This document shows, in pieces, positions 44,607-55,450 of a stretch of DNA of 64,000 bases (position 1 is its first letter; every line of letters begins with the position of its first letter). The position numbers and the translations under genes are program-made. Under the pieces are notes generated by a model, which did not search any database, was not told the DNA's origin, and saw only the letters and a list, made by a program, of their open reading frames with translations. This stretch comes from Symsagittifera roscoffensis (taxonomy: Eukaryota > Xenacoelomorpha > Acoela > Convolutidae), in the NCBI RefSeq assembly GCF_963678635.1, contig NC_087066.1, positions 33,919,301-33,983,300 of the forward strand, in the 5' to 3' direction.

Positions 44607-44634
44607 GTGCTGAAGTTACTTGTAATTTCAGCAC
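44607..44634 (+). other. LTR hairpin (13-bp arms)
   Basis: GTGCTGAAGTTAC and GTAATTTCAGCAC pair around TT, with one G.U pair. In copy 1 (13860-13887) the same place is A, giving an A-U pair and a perfect palindrome. The 5' LTR of copy 2 has it at 26316-26343. The A-U to G.U change keeps pairing and so favours an RNA stem near the polyadenylation signal. Confidence 0.5.
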
Positions 44635-44695
44635 CAGAGAGATTTGAATTTAACTTAGAAATTAGTTGGACTCTCCCGAGCACTTCAGCAGCCGC

Positions 44696-44701
44696 AATAA
44701 A
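44696..44701 (+). terminator. LTR polyadenylation signal AATAAA
   Basis: AATAAA lies in GCCGCAATAAACCAG of all three LTRs (also 26405-26410 and 13949-13954), 62-65 nt after the hairpin. It is the only AATAAA in the LTR and a likely 3'-end signal of element RNA. Confidence 0.55.
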
Positions 44702-44901
44702 CCAGTATACCCTAGATCTATTGAGCCTAGCAGAGACTAGTTAAACAACCTGAGACTAGATAGTATAAGAGTAAGATTAGGATCGGTATTAGACTAAGAA
44801 GTTGCACGAATCTATCCGGCCGAAAATAAGATAGCGTGACGAGCAGACGGTGTACCCTATCCGAAATTACTCTATGAGTTAACCAACTCGGTCCTAACTC
44901 A

Positions 44902-46500
44902 CCAGGGCAGAATCTCCCACGCCATACAGCTTAAAATAGCTGCCTATGTACTCTGCAGTGTTAATGTACTCTGCACTGAATGCCCTCATAAAGCAAACTC
45001 TCCACTCTTATTCTCTATGTTTTTGAGCCACGATACCTTCACAGAAAACATCAGAAGCGACCAGACAGTTTGACGCTCGTCCCATGGGCCGTTGGTTGGC
45101 AGCTGCTGTGGGATGTAACGGTAGTTGACTTCCTAGCCCCGAGTAGAACAAACTTAGGCTCAGTTTGTAACCCGAGATAGTCCTCATCCGATGGGGAAGA
45201 TCAAAATTCTGACAAATATAGTGTTTTAATTATGGATGGATGTGTTTTCAGCCAAAAGTTTATCAAATTCAGGGTGCCGCCGGCCCTAGCACTGAAATTT
45301 TTCTAAATAAGCCTTGTAAGAACTTAAGCACTTGCACCTCGGAACCCAGGGCTGAATCTCCAACGCCATACAGCTTAAAAAGCTGCCTATGTACTCAGCA
45401 CTGTTAATGATGAAACTAGGTTTTAGGAAATTTTTCTTTAGAGAGTCAAGGAACCAAAAAGCAACTAAACATGAGTATATGATTGACCCGTAGCCTCTTA
45501 CCAGGTCAATATTTTTGAGTTTCTTTCATATCCGGCTAAATCTGTGCAGCTGTTACTTTTCTCAGTCAGGTTGGCTTGATTCTCAACTATTTGACACTTT
45601 TTTCTCACATTCTCTCGGAATTACATACCGGTCAAAAGTAAAGCTACATCACATAACGCCTTTCTAAAGTTACAATAGTGCTTTATGATTTAGTTAAAAT
45701 AGTACTTAAGATATAAAAAAATAAGTGAAAACATGGCTAGGTCTCAGTATCCCCAGACAACCTGGTCACTCCCAAAGTCAGACTGGATTATATCATGATT
45801 AGGTTACTTTATCATTATTGTTTTAAGCTATAGAGAAAATCACCCTATCCATCGGAGATGGATCAACCCTTTACCTAGCTTCTAGATTCTCATATCCTGA
45901 AAAAAAATCTGGATGATTTTCAATCAAATTCAGGCCATTCCAGGAAGATAAAAGATGTTCAAATTAGAGTTTTGGAGGACAATTCCGTATTCTTCCATTT
46001 TTTCCACTTCACAGAGGAAGCGCCTTCTTCACTACCAGGAAGGATTGCATTTCTTATTTTCAGCGTTACCGATTGGTAAAATAGGGCTTGTAACAATTTT
46101 AGCTGGAAAATTGTTACAACTCAGAGGGCTTCTTTTCTTATCTAATTCTTTGATCGTAATCCACGTTAAAACTTCCGTTTTCTACGTCTTTTGTCCTATT
46201 TCTGGCAGAAAAATTGTTGTTCTAAATTAAGCAAATTTCACTCATCCCAAAAACAAAACTGTTAGGTGTCATGCAATCGAAATTTATTTCGTAACTTCTT
46301 AATCAACGTTCCTGTTTCTGATCAAAACCAAAATCACGTCGTTAACCTTAGTTTCGTTTTTTTTTAATATAACAGATCGCAATTTGGACAAATGGCACAT
46401 CTACTTCTATTCATTTTCTACAGACGGAGCGATCAGCCGAATGATGAGAAAGCATACACTATTAAGGAGAAAACTAATGGAAAATTAATGATTTTAATGG
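44902..46500 (+). repeat. Rest of repeat copy d, then repeat copy e
   Basis: Bases 44902-44973 complete the repeat split by the LTR element and begin with the second CCAG. At about 44974 a new copy starts (AATGCCCTCATAAAGC), carries endonuclease-domain remnants (CCCATGGGCCGTTGGTTGGC near 45081) and runs through the shared non-coding tail to about 46500. A 91-codon frame in the tail (45955-46230, MFKLEFWRTIPYSS) recurs at 50137 but is broken in the 20.9-kb copy, so it is not called a gene. Confidence 0.65.
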
Positions 46501-47480
46501 TCTAATCTTTAAAAACAATTGCTAGAATCATCGGGTCTTTATACTTTTTCCCCTACATCCCCCTATGGGAAATGTAACGAAATCCCCCCCCCCCCCTCAA
46601 AAAGCAGAACTAAGCAGTTATGCATATACGAGTTTTGCAACGTGTTAATATATCCCCATTTTGCAATGGAGAGGAACAATTCAGATCCGTATCCTCAAAA
46701 GTTACAAATGACCTGAATAACTTATATTTAAAATAGGAAATTTCACCAACTTTATTTTTTAAACTTGAAAAAAAAATTAATTTGCGTTCCCAATTTATGT
46801 CTAATATAATTTTTGCATAATAATGAGGATTCTAAAATTGCTTTACCGAAAAGCTCTCATTAATCATAATTTCTTTGTTTTTCTGCTGTTAAACTTTTCT
46901 ACCCGCACTCTTCAGACAATATATGCCATGCCATGCATCCTCGGTTACATTTCTTCCGCAAACACATCTATCGTTTTCGCAATTTTTGAAGCTAAGCGAA
47001 AGTTTTGAGTTTCTAAGCTGCTGATTTGACAATTTTGATCTTAGATTTTTTTAACGGTAAGACAAGGAATTATTTTGATCTGAACTTATCCTCGTAAAAA
47101 TTGAACAAGTTAGATCCGTTTTTTTTAAATTTCAAAAGCAAGTAAGACGTTTCAATATCAAAAATGGGCTCCATCCACTTCTTTCTAATTCTGTTTTCCG
47201 GAGCTACTTCTTATTTTTCTGAACCAAACTTACGTTTTAAGGCACAATTATTTGTTTGTTTTTCGTGATGCAAACAAAAATTCCATTTAGGGTAGCTTTC
47301 GCATCTTCTGCGGAGGCTAAAAAACAGATTAAGGCTAGTAGTTGAGCGAAAAAATCACCCAAGCCACCTTTGGTGGTCGAGACAACTGCTCGCAAAAATT
47401 GACTATCCTTCTTTTTCAGATTTGTTATCTTTTATTGAGAATTTTAAAAACGATTTCGCAAAAACAAGGGTGGTACGCAA
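46501..47480. repeat. Unclassified repeat, first copy
   Basis: This segment recurs at 50.7-51.5 and in part at 53.9-54.5 kb. It holds a C13-type run near 46588, a short frame MRILKLLYRKALINHN (46823-47008), and AT-rich filler. The segment 47160-47330 resembles minus-strand retrotransposon sequence also seen near 57230. No gene is supported. Confidence 0.4.
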
Positions 47481-47770
47481 AAAATAAAACGTTTTAGCAT
47501 GTTAAAGCAAACTTTTAGGAGTTCAAAACCAGATTGTGGTACCAGTTTATCAATCACAATCCAAAATTTTTCCAGCTCAGCTATTCTTTCATTTAGCAGT
47601 TATTTGCGACAAGATTCGCCTATAGGAGAGCCCAAGATTAGAAGCTCTTGCATGAATTTGGTTTGTAATTTTGGACATATTTGTGCCATTCACCCGGATA
47701 AGGCAGCTGATCCTTCCGAGTCATGCTAAAAATGACGTTGAGCGTCCTAATTACAAATTACAAACCCTCC
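47480..47770 (-). pseudogene. RT thumb fragment (minus strand)
   Basis: The minus strand encodes ELLILGSPIGESCRK, a stop, then LLNERIAELEKF, the same segment as at 23361-23627 and 62930-63010 (plus strand). It is a short dead piece of the same non-LTR family and is repeated at about 55460-55640. Confidence 0.55.
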
Positions 47771-47999
47771 TGAGCAGTCTTAATTACAAACCCTCCTGAG
47801 CAATGGAAATTCAGAGAAAAGGAGACTCGAAATAATTCGGAAGGTTAATTTTCAGTTTTTCAACCGAACAAGAATGTTTCTAAGAAATGCTAAACAGGGC
47901 CGTTCTTACAAAAACATCATGTCGAAAAACAACAGCCGGGTACGACACGAAAAACAATCGTGTAAAAGAGAGAAAAGAAATTTATATTATATTGAACGA

Positions 48000-49690
48000 A
48001 ACGCTCAGCTGAAGTCTCCTTTCGCGACAGGCAGAAATAATAACGAGCTTGCTTGTGGAAAAGAGCGGAACCGGAAGAGCCAGTGGGATAATGGGGACAG
48101 CCCCGAACCTTCCTGAGCAGTGGAAGTTAAAAAAAAAACGACTAATGGGTCTAAAAGGTAAGTGTCACTAAATATATTTAATTAGGGTTTCTAGCACTGT
48201 TTTTTTAAAATCACGTTGTCTGAGGAATCCAGACCCAGCTATGATGTTAGTTTTGTATGTAAAAGAAATCTGAAAAAAGTCGTTTGGCTGATTGACTAAA
48301 AAAAATGATAACACGTTGGTTGGACCTTAAGCAGACCAAATAAATCAACTGGCTAGGTCGAGACTCTTGAAAACTGATGTCTTCCAGTCGCAATAGGTAC
48401 TTTTTCTACGCTTCGTCACTGTGTAATTCCTGGGTGAAGAATACAACCTTCTGAAATTGTTCCAAATTTGTGTTGTAATGCGTAATTGTCGTCGGTCCAA
48501 GAAAACATACTGGCACTTTTTCTGTGTTTTGGCTTAAGCCATATCTTTTTTTCCAATTTCAGTATTTTTTTACGATCTAGGGGCACATTCTTATAAATCT
48601 CGGCTAGATTTCAATCATTGAAATACAAACACTTGCTTTAGATTCAAGCCTTTCTTCAAGCCTCTGTATTGTCTCAGTGAACAGTGGTGACTCCTCGGGT
48701 TCATCATGTTGTGTTGCGTCCTCCGACGTAATGATAGAGTTTCTTTAAGCAAAGAAACTCAGTTTACTTTAGGCGCATTTGTACATATCCAGCCGGTTCG
48801 GAAAAACGTGATTCAGTATAGTGTACTAATAAGCGAATTAAAAAGATTAATAGGAATTAGTTCAAGTGAAACTGAGCAGTTCGAGTTCTCATCACGCCCT
48901 ATCAAATTACTGAAGAAGTGTGGAGCAACTTCAGCTCCTCGTCACACTACCAAATTTCGTCGTTCTGCGAAAGCCTTGATGGCAATAGGTTGCAAATTTT
49001 TATCTATTTTTATGAGGATAATAAGTTTTGCTCCAAAAAGAGAAAAGTGCTAACGGTTCGGGTACTTGATCTTCTATTAGGGATTGAAATTGAGCACCGC
49101 GTTTTCTAATACAGCCTCTAAAGACTTGGGGATCAACCTTGTCCGTACCGGCTTCCGACCCATTTCAAAATGACATAATTGCTTTTTACACCTTGAACTC
49201 AGTTACAGATGTTACGACGTTTTCCGGGACAAAGGCATTTATATCAGTTTTTTGGGTGCTGAGGTACCAAATTCCCTTAGCTATGTAAGATTCGCCCAGA
49301 CATTGCATATATCATAGTGACGGAGCGTAGAAAAAGTCTCTACTGACGACTGGCTGACGTCAGTTAACTTGATCCCGCTCGCTTTTAGCCGTCTTGACCT
49401 ATCCAGTTGTGTTTTCTGTTTTCGGCTAATTTCGGGTTAAACTTTCAGGCCATCAGCAAAACGACTTTTGATCAGCTTTCGTTTGCATGCAAAAATAACA
49501 TCATAGTGGTCTCGGATCCCTAGACATCATGATTTTTTTCTAAAAACAGTGCTAGAAACCAGAACTAAAAATTACATTTGAGTTCCATTAGGCGTTTTCT
49601 CTTAAAATCCAATGCTCGGGAGCATTCGGAATTGTCCCGAATATCCCACAGGCTCTTCCGGTTATATTTTTGAGATCCCCAGACAACGTG
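48000..49690 (-). repeat. RT fragment bounded by long inverted repeats, unit 1
   Basis: The left arm (about 48060-48425, from AACCGGAAGAGCCAGTGGGA through TTTCTAGCACTG to TCTACGCTTCGTCACTG) is the imperfect reverse complement of the right arm (about 49318-49665, from GTGACGGAGCGTAG through CAGTGCTAGAAACC to the CTCTTCCGGTTAT end). Between the arms the minus strand encodes early RT-domain pieces (FGAKLII, then ENSNCSVSLELIPINLFN, then a GPDKVYPQVF-like part), with stops. Confidence 0.65.
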
Positions 49691-51590
49691 ATTAATATTA
49701 AAAACACGGTTAGAAAACCACAATTAGATATGTTCCTACTGACTTTTATGTAGTAAATCCGTTAAAGAAGAGTTTAATTTTTCCTCGTCTCGAATTGCTG
49801 ATGCTCTGAGATACTAAAAAAATATCGGCTTAAAGCAAATGCGTTCAGGGCATTACAGCAGTTAAAATATCGTTAAAGTTCTTTAACAGTCTGTCTGGGC
49901 ACCGGGCCTCTGATTCCGCACTCTCCCAGTATCCCCAGACCACGAAGTCACTCCTAAAGTCAGACTGGCTTATATCCTGATTACGTTACTATATCATTAT
50001 TGTTTTAAGCAATAGAGAAAATCACCCTATCCATCGGAGATGGATCAACCCTTTGCCTAGCTCCTGGATTCTCATATCCTGAAAAAAAATCTGGATGTTT
50101 TTAAATCAAATTCAGGCCATTCCAGGAAGATAAAAGATGTTCAAATTACAGTTTTGGAGGACAACTCCGTATTGTTCCGTTTTTTCCACTTCACAGAAGA
50201 AGCGCCTTCTTTACTACCAGGAAGGATTGCATTTCTTATCCTCGGAATTCCCGATTGGTAAAATAGGGCTTGTAACGATTTTAGCTGGAAAATTGTTACA
50301 ATTTGGAGGGCTTCTTTTCTTAACTAATTTTTTGATCGCAATCCACGTTAATACTTCCATTTTCTACGTTTTTTGTCCTATTTGTAGCAGAAAAATTGTT
50401 TTTCTAAATTAAGCTGTTTTCACTTATTGCAAAAACAAAACTGTTACGTGTCATGCAATCGAAATTTATTTCGTAAGTTCTTAATCAGCGTTCCTGTTTC
50501 TGATCAAAACAAAAATCACGTCGTTTACCTTCGTTTTCACCGTATCGTACACTCGTTTTTTTCGAATATAACAGATCGCAATATGTACAAATGGCAAATC
50601 TATTTCTATCCATTTTATACAGACGGAGATATCAGCAGAATGATCTGAAAGCATACACTATTTAGGAGAAAACTAATGGAAACAAAATGATTTTAATGGT
50701 CTTATCTTTAAAAACAATTGGTAGAATCATCGGGTCTTTATACTTTTTCCCCTAAATTCCCCTATTGGACGCGTAACGAAATTCTCCCTCCTCAAAAAGC
50801 AGAACTAAGCAGTTATGCATATACGAGTTTTGCAACGTGTTAATATATCCCCATTTTGCAATGGAGAGGAACAATTAACCAGATCCGTATCCTCAAAACT
50901 TTCAAATGACCTGAATAAGTTATACTTAAAGTGGGTTGTTTCATCAAGCTTTTAAAATTGAAAAAAATTGATTCGCGTTCCCAATTTATGTCTAATATAA
51001 CTTTATCAGTGAAAATAATGAGGATTCTAAAATTGCTCTACCGAAAAGCTCTCATTAATCATAATTTCTGCTGTTAATTTTTTCTACCCGCACTCTTCAG
51101 ACAAGATATGCCATGCCATCCATCTTCGGTTACATTTCTTTCGCAAACACATCTATATAAGCGAAAATCATTTGAGTTTCTAAGCTGCTGATTTGGCAAT
51201 TTTGATCTTAATTTTTTTTAACTTTAAGACAACGAATCATTGTGATCCGAACTTATTCTGGTAAAGATTTAACTTTTTAGACCATTTTTTTTTAATTTCA
51301 AAAGCAAATAAGAAGTTTCAATATCAAAAATGGGCTCCATCAACTTCTTTCTAATTCTGTTTTCCGGAGCTATTTCTTATTTTCTGAGCCAAACTTACAT
51401 TTTGAAGCACAATTATTTGTTTGTTCTTCGTGATGCAAACAAAAATTCCACTTAGGGTATTTTTGCATCTTCTGCGGAGGCTAAAAAAGGGGTTAAGGCT
51501 AGTATTATATTATATTGAACGAAACGCTCAGCTGAAGTCTCCTTTCGCGACAGGCAGAAACAATAAGGCGCTTGCTTGTGGAAAAGAGCG
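49691..51590. repeat. Repeat tail and unclassified repeat, second copies
   Basis: From about 49925 the sequence repeats the tail of copies a, c and e (to about 50450), then the unclassified repeat of 46.5-47.3 kb. Bases 49691-49924 extend the right arm of unit 1 with a second, weaker ACAACGTGATTAATATT block. No gene is seen. Confidence 0.5.
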
Positions 51591-53060
51591 GAACCGGAAG
51601 AGCCAGTGGGATAATGGGGACAGCTCCGAACCTTCCTGAGCAGTGGAAGTTAAAAAAAAACGACTAATGGGTCTAAAAGGTAAGTGTCACTAAATATATT
51701 TAATTAGGGTTTCTAGCACTGTTTTTTAAAGGAATCCAGACCCAGCTATGATGTTAGTTTTGTATGTAAAAGAAATCTGAAAAAAGTCGTTTGGCTGATT
51801 GACTAAAAAAAATGATAACACGTTGGTTGGACCTTAAGCAGACCAAATAAATCAACTGGCTTGGTCGAGACTCTTGAAAACTGATGTCTTCCAGTCGCAA
51901 TAGGTACTTTTTCTACGCTTCGTCACTGTGTAATTCCTGGGTGAAGAATACAACCTTCTGAAAGTGTTCCAAAATTGTGTTGTAATGCGTACTTGTCGTC
52001 GGTCCAAGAAAACATAGTTGCACTTTTTCTGTGTTTTGGCTTAAGCCATAGCTTTTTTCCAATTTGATTTCCAAGCGTTTGCTTTAGATTCAAGCCTTTA
52101 TATAGCCTCTGTTTTGTCTCAGTGAACAATGGTGGCTCCTCGGGTTCATCATGTTGTGTTCCGTCCTGCGACGTAATGATAGAGTATCTTTAAGCAAAGA
52201 AACTCAGTTTACTTTAGGCGCATTTGTACATATCCAGCCGGTTCGGAAAAAAGTGATTCAGTATAGTGTACTATTAGGCGAATTGAAAAGTTTACTAAAA
52301 ATTAGTTCAAGTGAAACTGAGCACTTCGATTTCTCATCACGCCCTATCAAATTACTAACGGAGTGTGGAGCAACTTCAGGATGATAAGTTTTGCTCCAAA
52401 AAGAGAAAAGTGCTAACGGTTCGGGTACTTGATCTTCTATAAGGTATAGAAATTGAGCAACGCGTTTTCTAATACAGCCTCTAAAGACTTGGGGATAAAC
52501 CTTGTCCGGACCCGCCCCGACCCATTTCAAAATGATATAATTGCTTTTTACACCTTGAACTCAGTTACAGATGTTACGACGTTTTCCGGGACATAGGGAG
52601 TTATATCAGCTTTTTTGGGTGCTGAGATACCAAATTCCCGTAGCTATGTAAGATTCGCCCAGACATTATTTATAACATGGTGACGGAGCGTAGGAAAAGT
52701 CTCTTTTGACGACTGGCTGACGTCAATTACCTTGATCCCACTTTTTTTAGCCGTCTTGACGTATCCAGTTGTGTTTTCTGTTTACGGCTAACTTCGGGTT
52801 AAATTTTCAGGCCATCAGCAAAACGACTTTTGATCAGCTTTCGTTTGCATGCAAAAATAACATCATAGTGGTCTTGGATCCCCAGACAACGTGATTTTTC
52901 TAAAAACAGTGCTAGAAACCAGAACTAAAAATCTTTTTAGTGACAATTACATTTGAGTTCCATTAGGCGTTTTCTCTTAAAATCCACTGCTCGGGAGCGT
53001 TCGGAATTGTCCCGAATATCCCACAGACTCTTCCGGTTATACTTTTTGGGATTACCAGAC
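51591..53060 (-). repeat. RT fragment bounded by long inverted repeats, unit 2
   Basis: It has the same structure as unit 1: left arm about 51591-51935, right arm about 52678-53045, reverse complements of each other with scattered mismatches. The minus strand at 52258-52530 is open for 90 codons (GAGPDKVYPQVFRGCIRKRV, then NLIGRDEKSKCSVSLELIFS), an RT N-terminal segment. Confidence 0.65.
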
Positions 53061-53940
53061 AACGTGATTAATATTAAAAACAGGGTTAGAAAACCACAAT
53101 TAGATATTTTACTACTGACATTTATGTAGTAAATCCATTAAAGAAGAATTTAATTTTTCCTCGTCTCGAATTGCTGATGCTCTGAATTACTAAGAAAATA
53201 CCGGCTTAAATCAAATGCGTTCAGGGCATTACAGCAGCTAAAATATCTTTAAAGTTCTTTAACAGTCTCTGGGCACCGGGCCTCTGATTTCGCACTCTTC
53301 CGGAGATAACGTCGTTATCTCTTCAATTTTTTTCACGGGAGGGTTCGGAGCCGCCCCAAATGTCTCACTGGACCTTCCGTTCCGTTCCTACAATTTTCCA
53401 ATTTTCTTCAGGTTTGCACCTTATTGTGTCTATATTTCACGATAAGAGGCTTCGTTCTTATTCTATTTTTCTCTCTTTTTCCGACTACTTTCTGTATTGC
53501 AAACGGCTGTTCTGTTTTTCTGTATGTTTTCAGTCAAAATGGCCTTTTTGATTTTTCTCAAACATGTTCCAGTCAAACTCAAATTTTTGAAATTTTTAAA
53601 ATTCTGGAACATTCAGAGTCTCCTTTTAACTGTAACAATAATAAAAACGCCTTTTACGTTGTTTTCGGCCTGCGTCGGATGGTTCGACTGTGCCAGTTCA
53701 GGGGAATGGAAAATGCTCCCCGTACAGCCCCCTCAATGTCCCTATTGAATGCATAAATCCGGGTTATCTTGAAGTGGTGATTCAGTACTCTATTAAAAAT
53801 TTACATACCGCATCAGAATATTAAATCTATCTACGTTACATCAACTCACCGCGTGCCATAAATGGCATCATACTACATCTCATTACCTTCTATCGTTTCC
53901 ACTAATTTGCATCATGAGGAGTGTCCTAGATGAAATTTTT
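53061..53940. other. Interval without recognised genes
   Basis: This holds the extension of the unit 2 right arm to about 53290, then AT-rich sequence with overlapping short frames (53360-53756) lacking known motifs. A small palindrome GAGATAACG-T-CGTTATCTC sits at 53303-53321. Confidence 0.35.
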
Positions 53941-55450
53941 TTCCTGACTAAAAAATTTGATTCACGTTCCCAATTTATGTCTAATATATTTTTTCAGTGA
54001 TAGTAATGCGGACTCTACTGAAAAGCTCTCGTTAATCATAATTTGTTTGTTCTTCTGCTGTTAAACTTTTCTACCCGCACTCTTCAGACAAGATCTGCCA
54101 TGCCATCCATCCTCGGTTACATTTCTTCCGCAAACACATCTATGGTTTTTGCAATTTTTGAAGCTAAGCGAAAATCATTTGAGTTTCTAAGCCGATTATT
54201 TGACAATTTTGATCTTAAATTTTTTTAACTGTAAGACAACGAATTATTGTGATCCGAACTTATCCTGGTAAAGATTTTACTTTTTAGACCAGTTTTTTTT
54301 AATTTCAAAAGCAAATAAGAAGTTTCAATATCAAAAATGGGCTCCATCAACTTCTTTCTAATTCTGTTTTCCGGAGCTATTTCTTATTTTCTGAGCCAAA
54401 CTTACATTTTGAGGCACAATTATTTGTTTGTTCTTCGTGATGCAAACAAAAATTCCACTTAGGGTAGCTTTTGCATCTTCTGCGGAGGCTAAAAAAGGGG
54501 TTAAGGCTAGTATTATATTATATTGAACAAAACGCTCAGCTGAAGTCTCCTTCCGCGACAGGCAGAACTAAAAAGGAGCTTGCTTGTGGAAAAGAGCGGA
54601 ACCGGAAGAGCCAGTGGGATAATGGGGACAGCTCCGAACCCTCCTGAGCATTGGAAGTTAAAAGAAAACGACTAATGGGTCTAAAAGGTAACTGTCACTG
54701 ATTATCTTTAATTAGGTTTTCTAGCAATGTTTTAAAAAAAAATCACGTTGCCTGACAAATCCAGACCCAGCTATGATAATTTATTTTGTATGTAAAAAAA
54801 ACTGAAAAAAAGTCGTATGGCTGCTTGACTAAAAAACGGTAACACAATGGTTGGACCTTAAGCAGACCAAATAATCATTTGGCTTGGTCGAGACTCTTGA
54901 AAACTGATGTCTTCCAGTCGCAATAGGTACTTTTTCTACGCTTCGTCACTGTGTAATTCCAGGATGAAGGTTACAACCTTCTGAAATTGTTCTAAATTTG
55001 CGTTGTAATGCGTAAGGGTCGTCGGTCCAAGAAAACATAGTTGCACTTTTTATGTATTTTGCTTATGCCATAGCTTTTTTCCAATTTCAGTATGTTTTTA
55101 TTATCTAGGAGCACTTTCTTATAATTCTGCTAGATTTCAATCATTGAAATACAAACGTTTGCTTTAGATTCAAGCCTTTATTCAAGCCTCTGTTTTGTCT
55201 CAGTGAACAGTGGTGGCTCCTCGGGTTCATCATGTTGTGTTCCGTCCTGCGACGTAATGATAGAGTATCTTTAAGCAAAGAAACTCAGTTTACTTTAGGC
55301 GCATTTGTACATATCCAGCCGGTTCGGAAAAACGTGATTCAGTATATTGTACTATTAAGAGAATTAAAAATAATCCTTAAGTTTAATTCAAGTGAAACTG
55401 AGCACTTCGATCTCTCATCGCGCCCTATTTTAACTTTTAGAAGTTAAAAA
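53941..55450 (-). repeat. Repeat copy and inverted-repeat unit 3 (left arm and RT piece only)
   Basis: Bases 53941-54530 match the unclassified repeat at 46.8 and 51.0 kb. Bases 54530-54960 match the left arms of units 1 and 2, followed by the minus-strand RT piece to about 55430. The right arm is missing, as sequence jumps to a different retrotransposon fragment. Confidence 0.5.

Larger units (their letters stand above)
26201..44901 (+). mobile_element. Giant Ty3/Gypsy-like LTR retroelement with env and accessory genes, copy 2 (18.7 kb)
   Basis: This copy is bounded by CCAG duplications and has TG...CA termini. The 5' LTR and the matching part of the 3' LTR differ at one position only (G/A in AGAGGCTAG versus AGAGACTAG), so insertion is recent. 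Genes in order are pre-gag ORF, gag-pro-RT, RNase H-IN, ORF A, ORF B, ORF C, env and ORF D. Integrase follows RT/RNase H, the Ty3/Gypsy order. The element is defective as it stands: the 5' LTR lacks its last ~156 bp, no primer-binding site is visible next to it, and the pol frame is broken near 33600. At 18.7 kb and eight ORFs it is far larger than ordinary Gypsy elements (typically about 5-9 kb). Confidence 0.92.
44492..44901 (+). repeat. 3' LTR of copy 2 (410 bp)
   Basis: It runs from TGGAACCTGATC to CCTAACTCA, giving TG...CA ends. It carries a CCAAT motif near 44565, a hairpin at 44607-44634, and AATAAA at 44696-44701. The last ~100 bp are nearly identical to copy 1. It is complete, unlike the 5' LTR. 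Confidence 0.92.

Noticed and set aside
44746-44901. Idea that the last 156 bp of the 3' LTR are flanking DNA and the LTR is only 254 bp
   Set aside because: Copy 1 has the same 410-bp unit to the same CTCA end, and the target repeat with CCAG resumes exactly at 44902.
45955-46230. 91-codon frame MFKLEFWRTIPYSS... repeated at 50137
   Set aside because: The 20.87-kb copy has an early stop and the frame lies in the non-coding tail of a dead repeat unit.
48706-49053. Plus-strand frames starting MLCCVLRRNDRVSLSK, repeated at 52151 and 55232
   Set aside because: They are the antisense of minus-strand RT-domain sequence in the inverted-repeat units.
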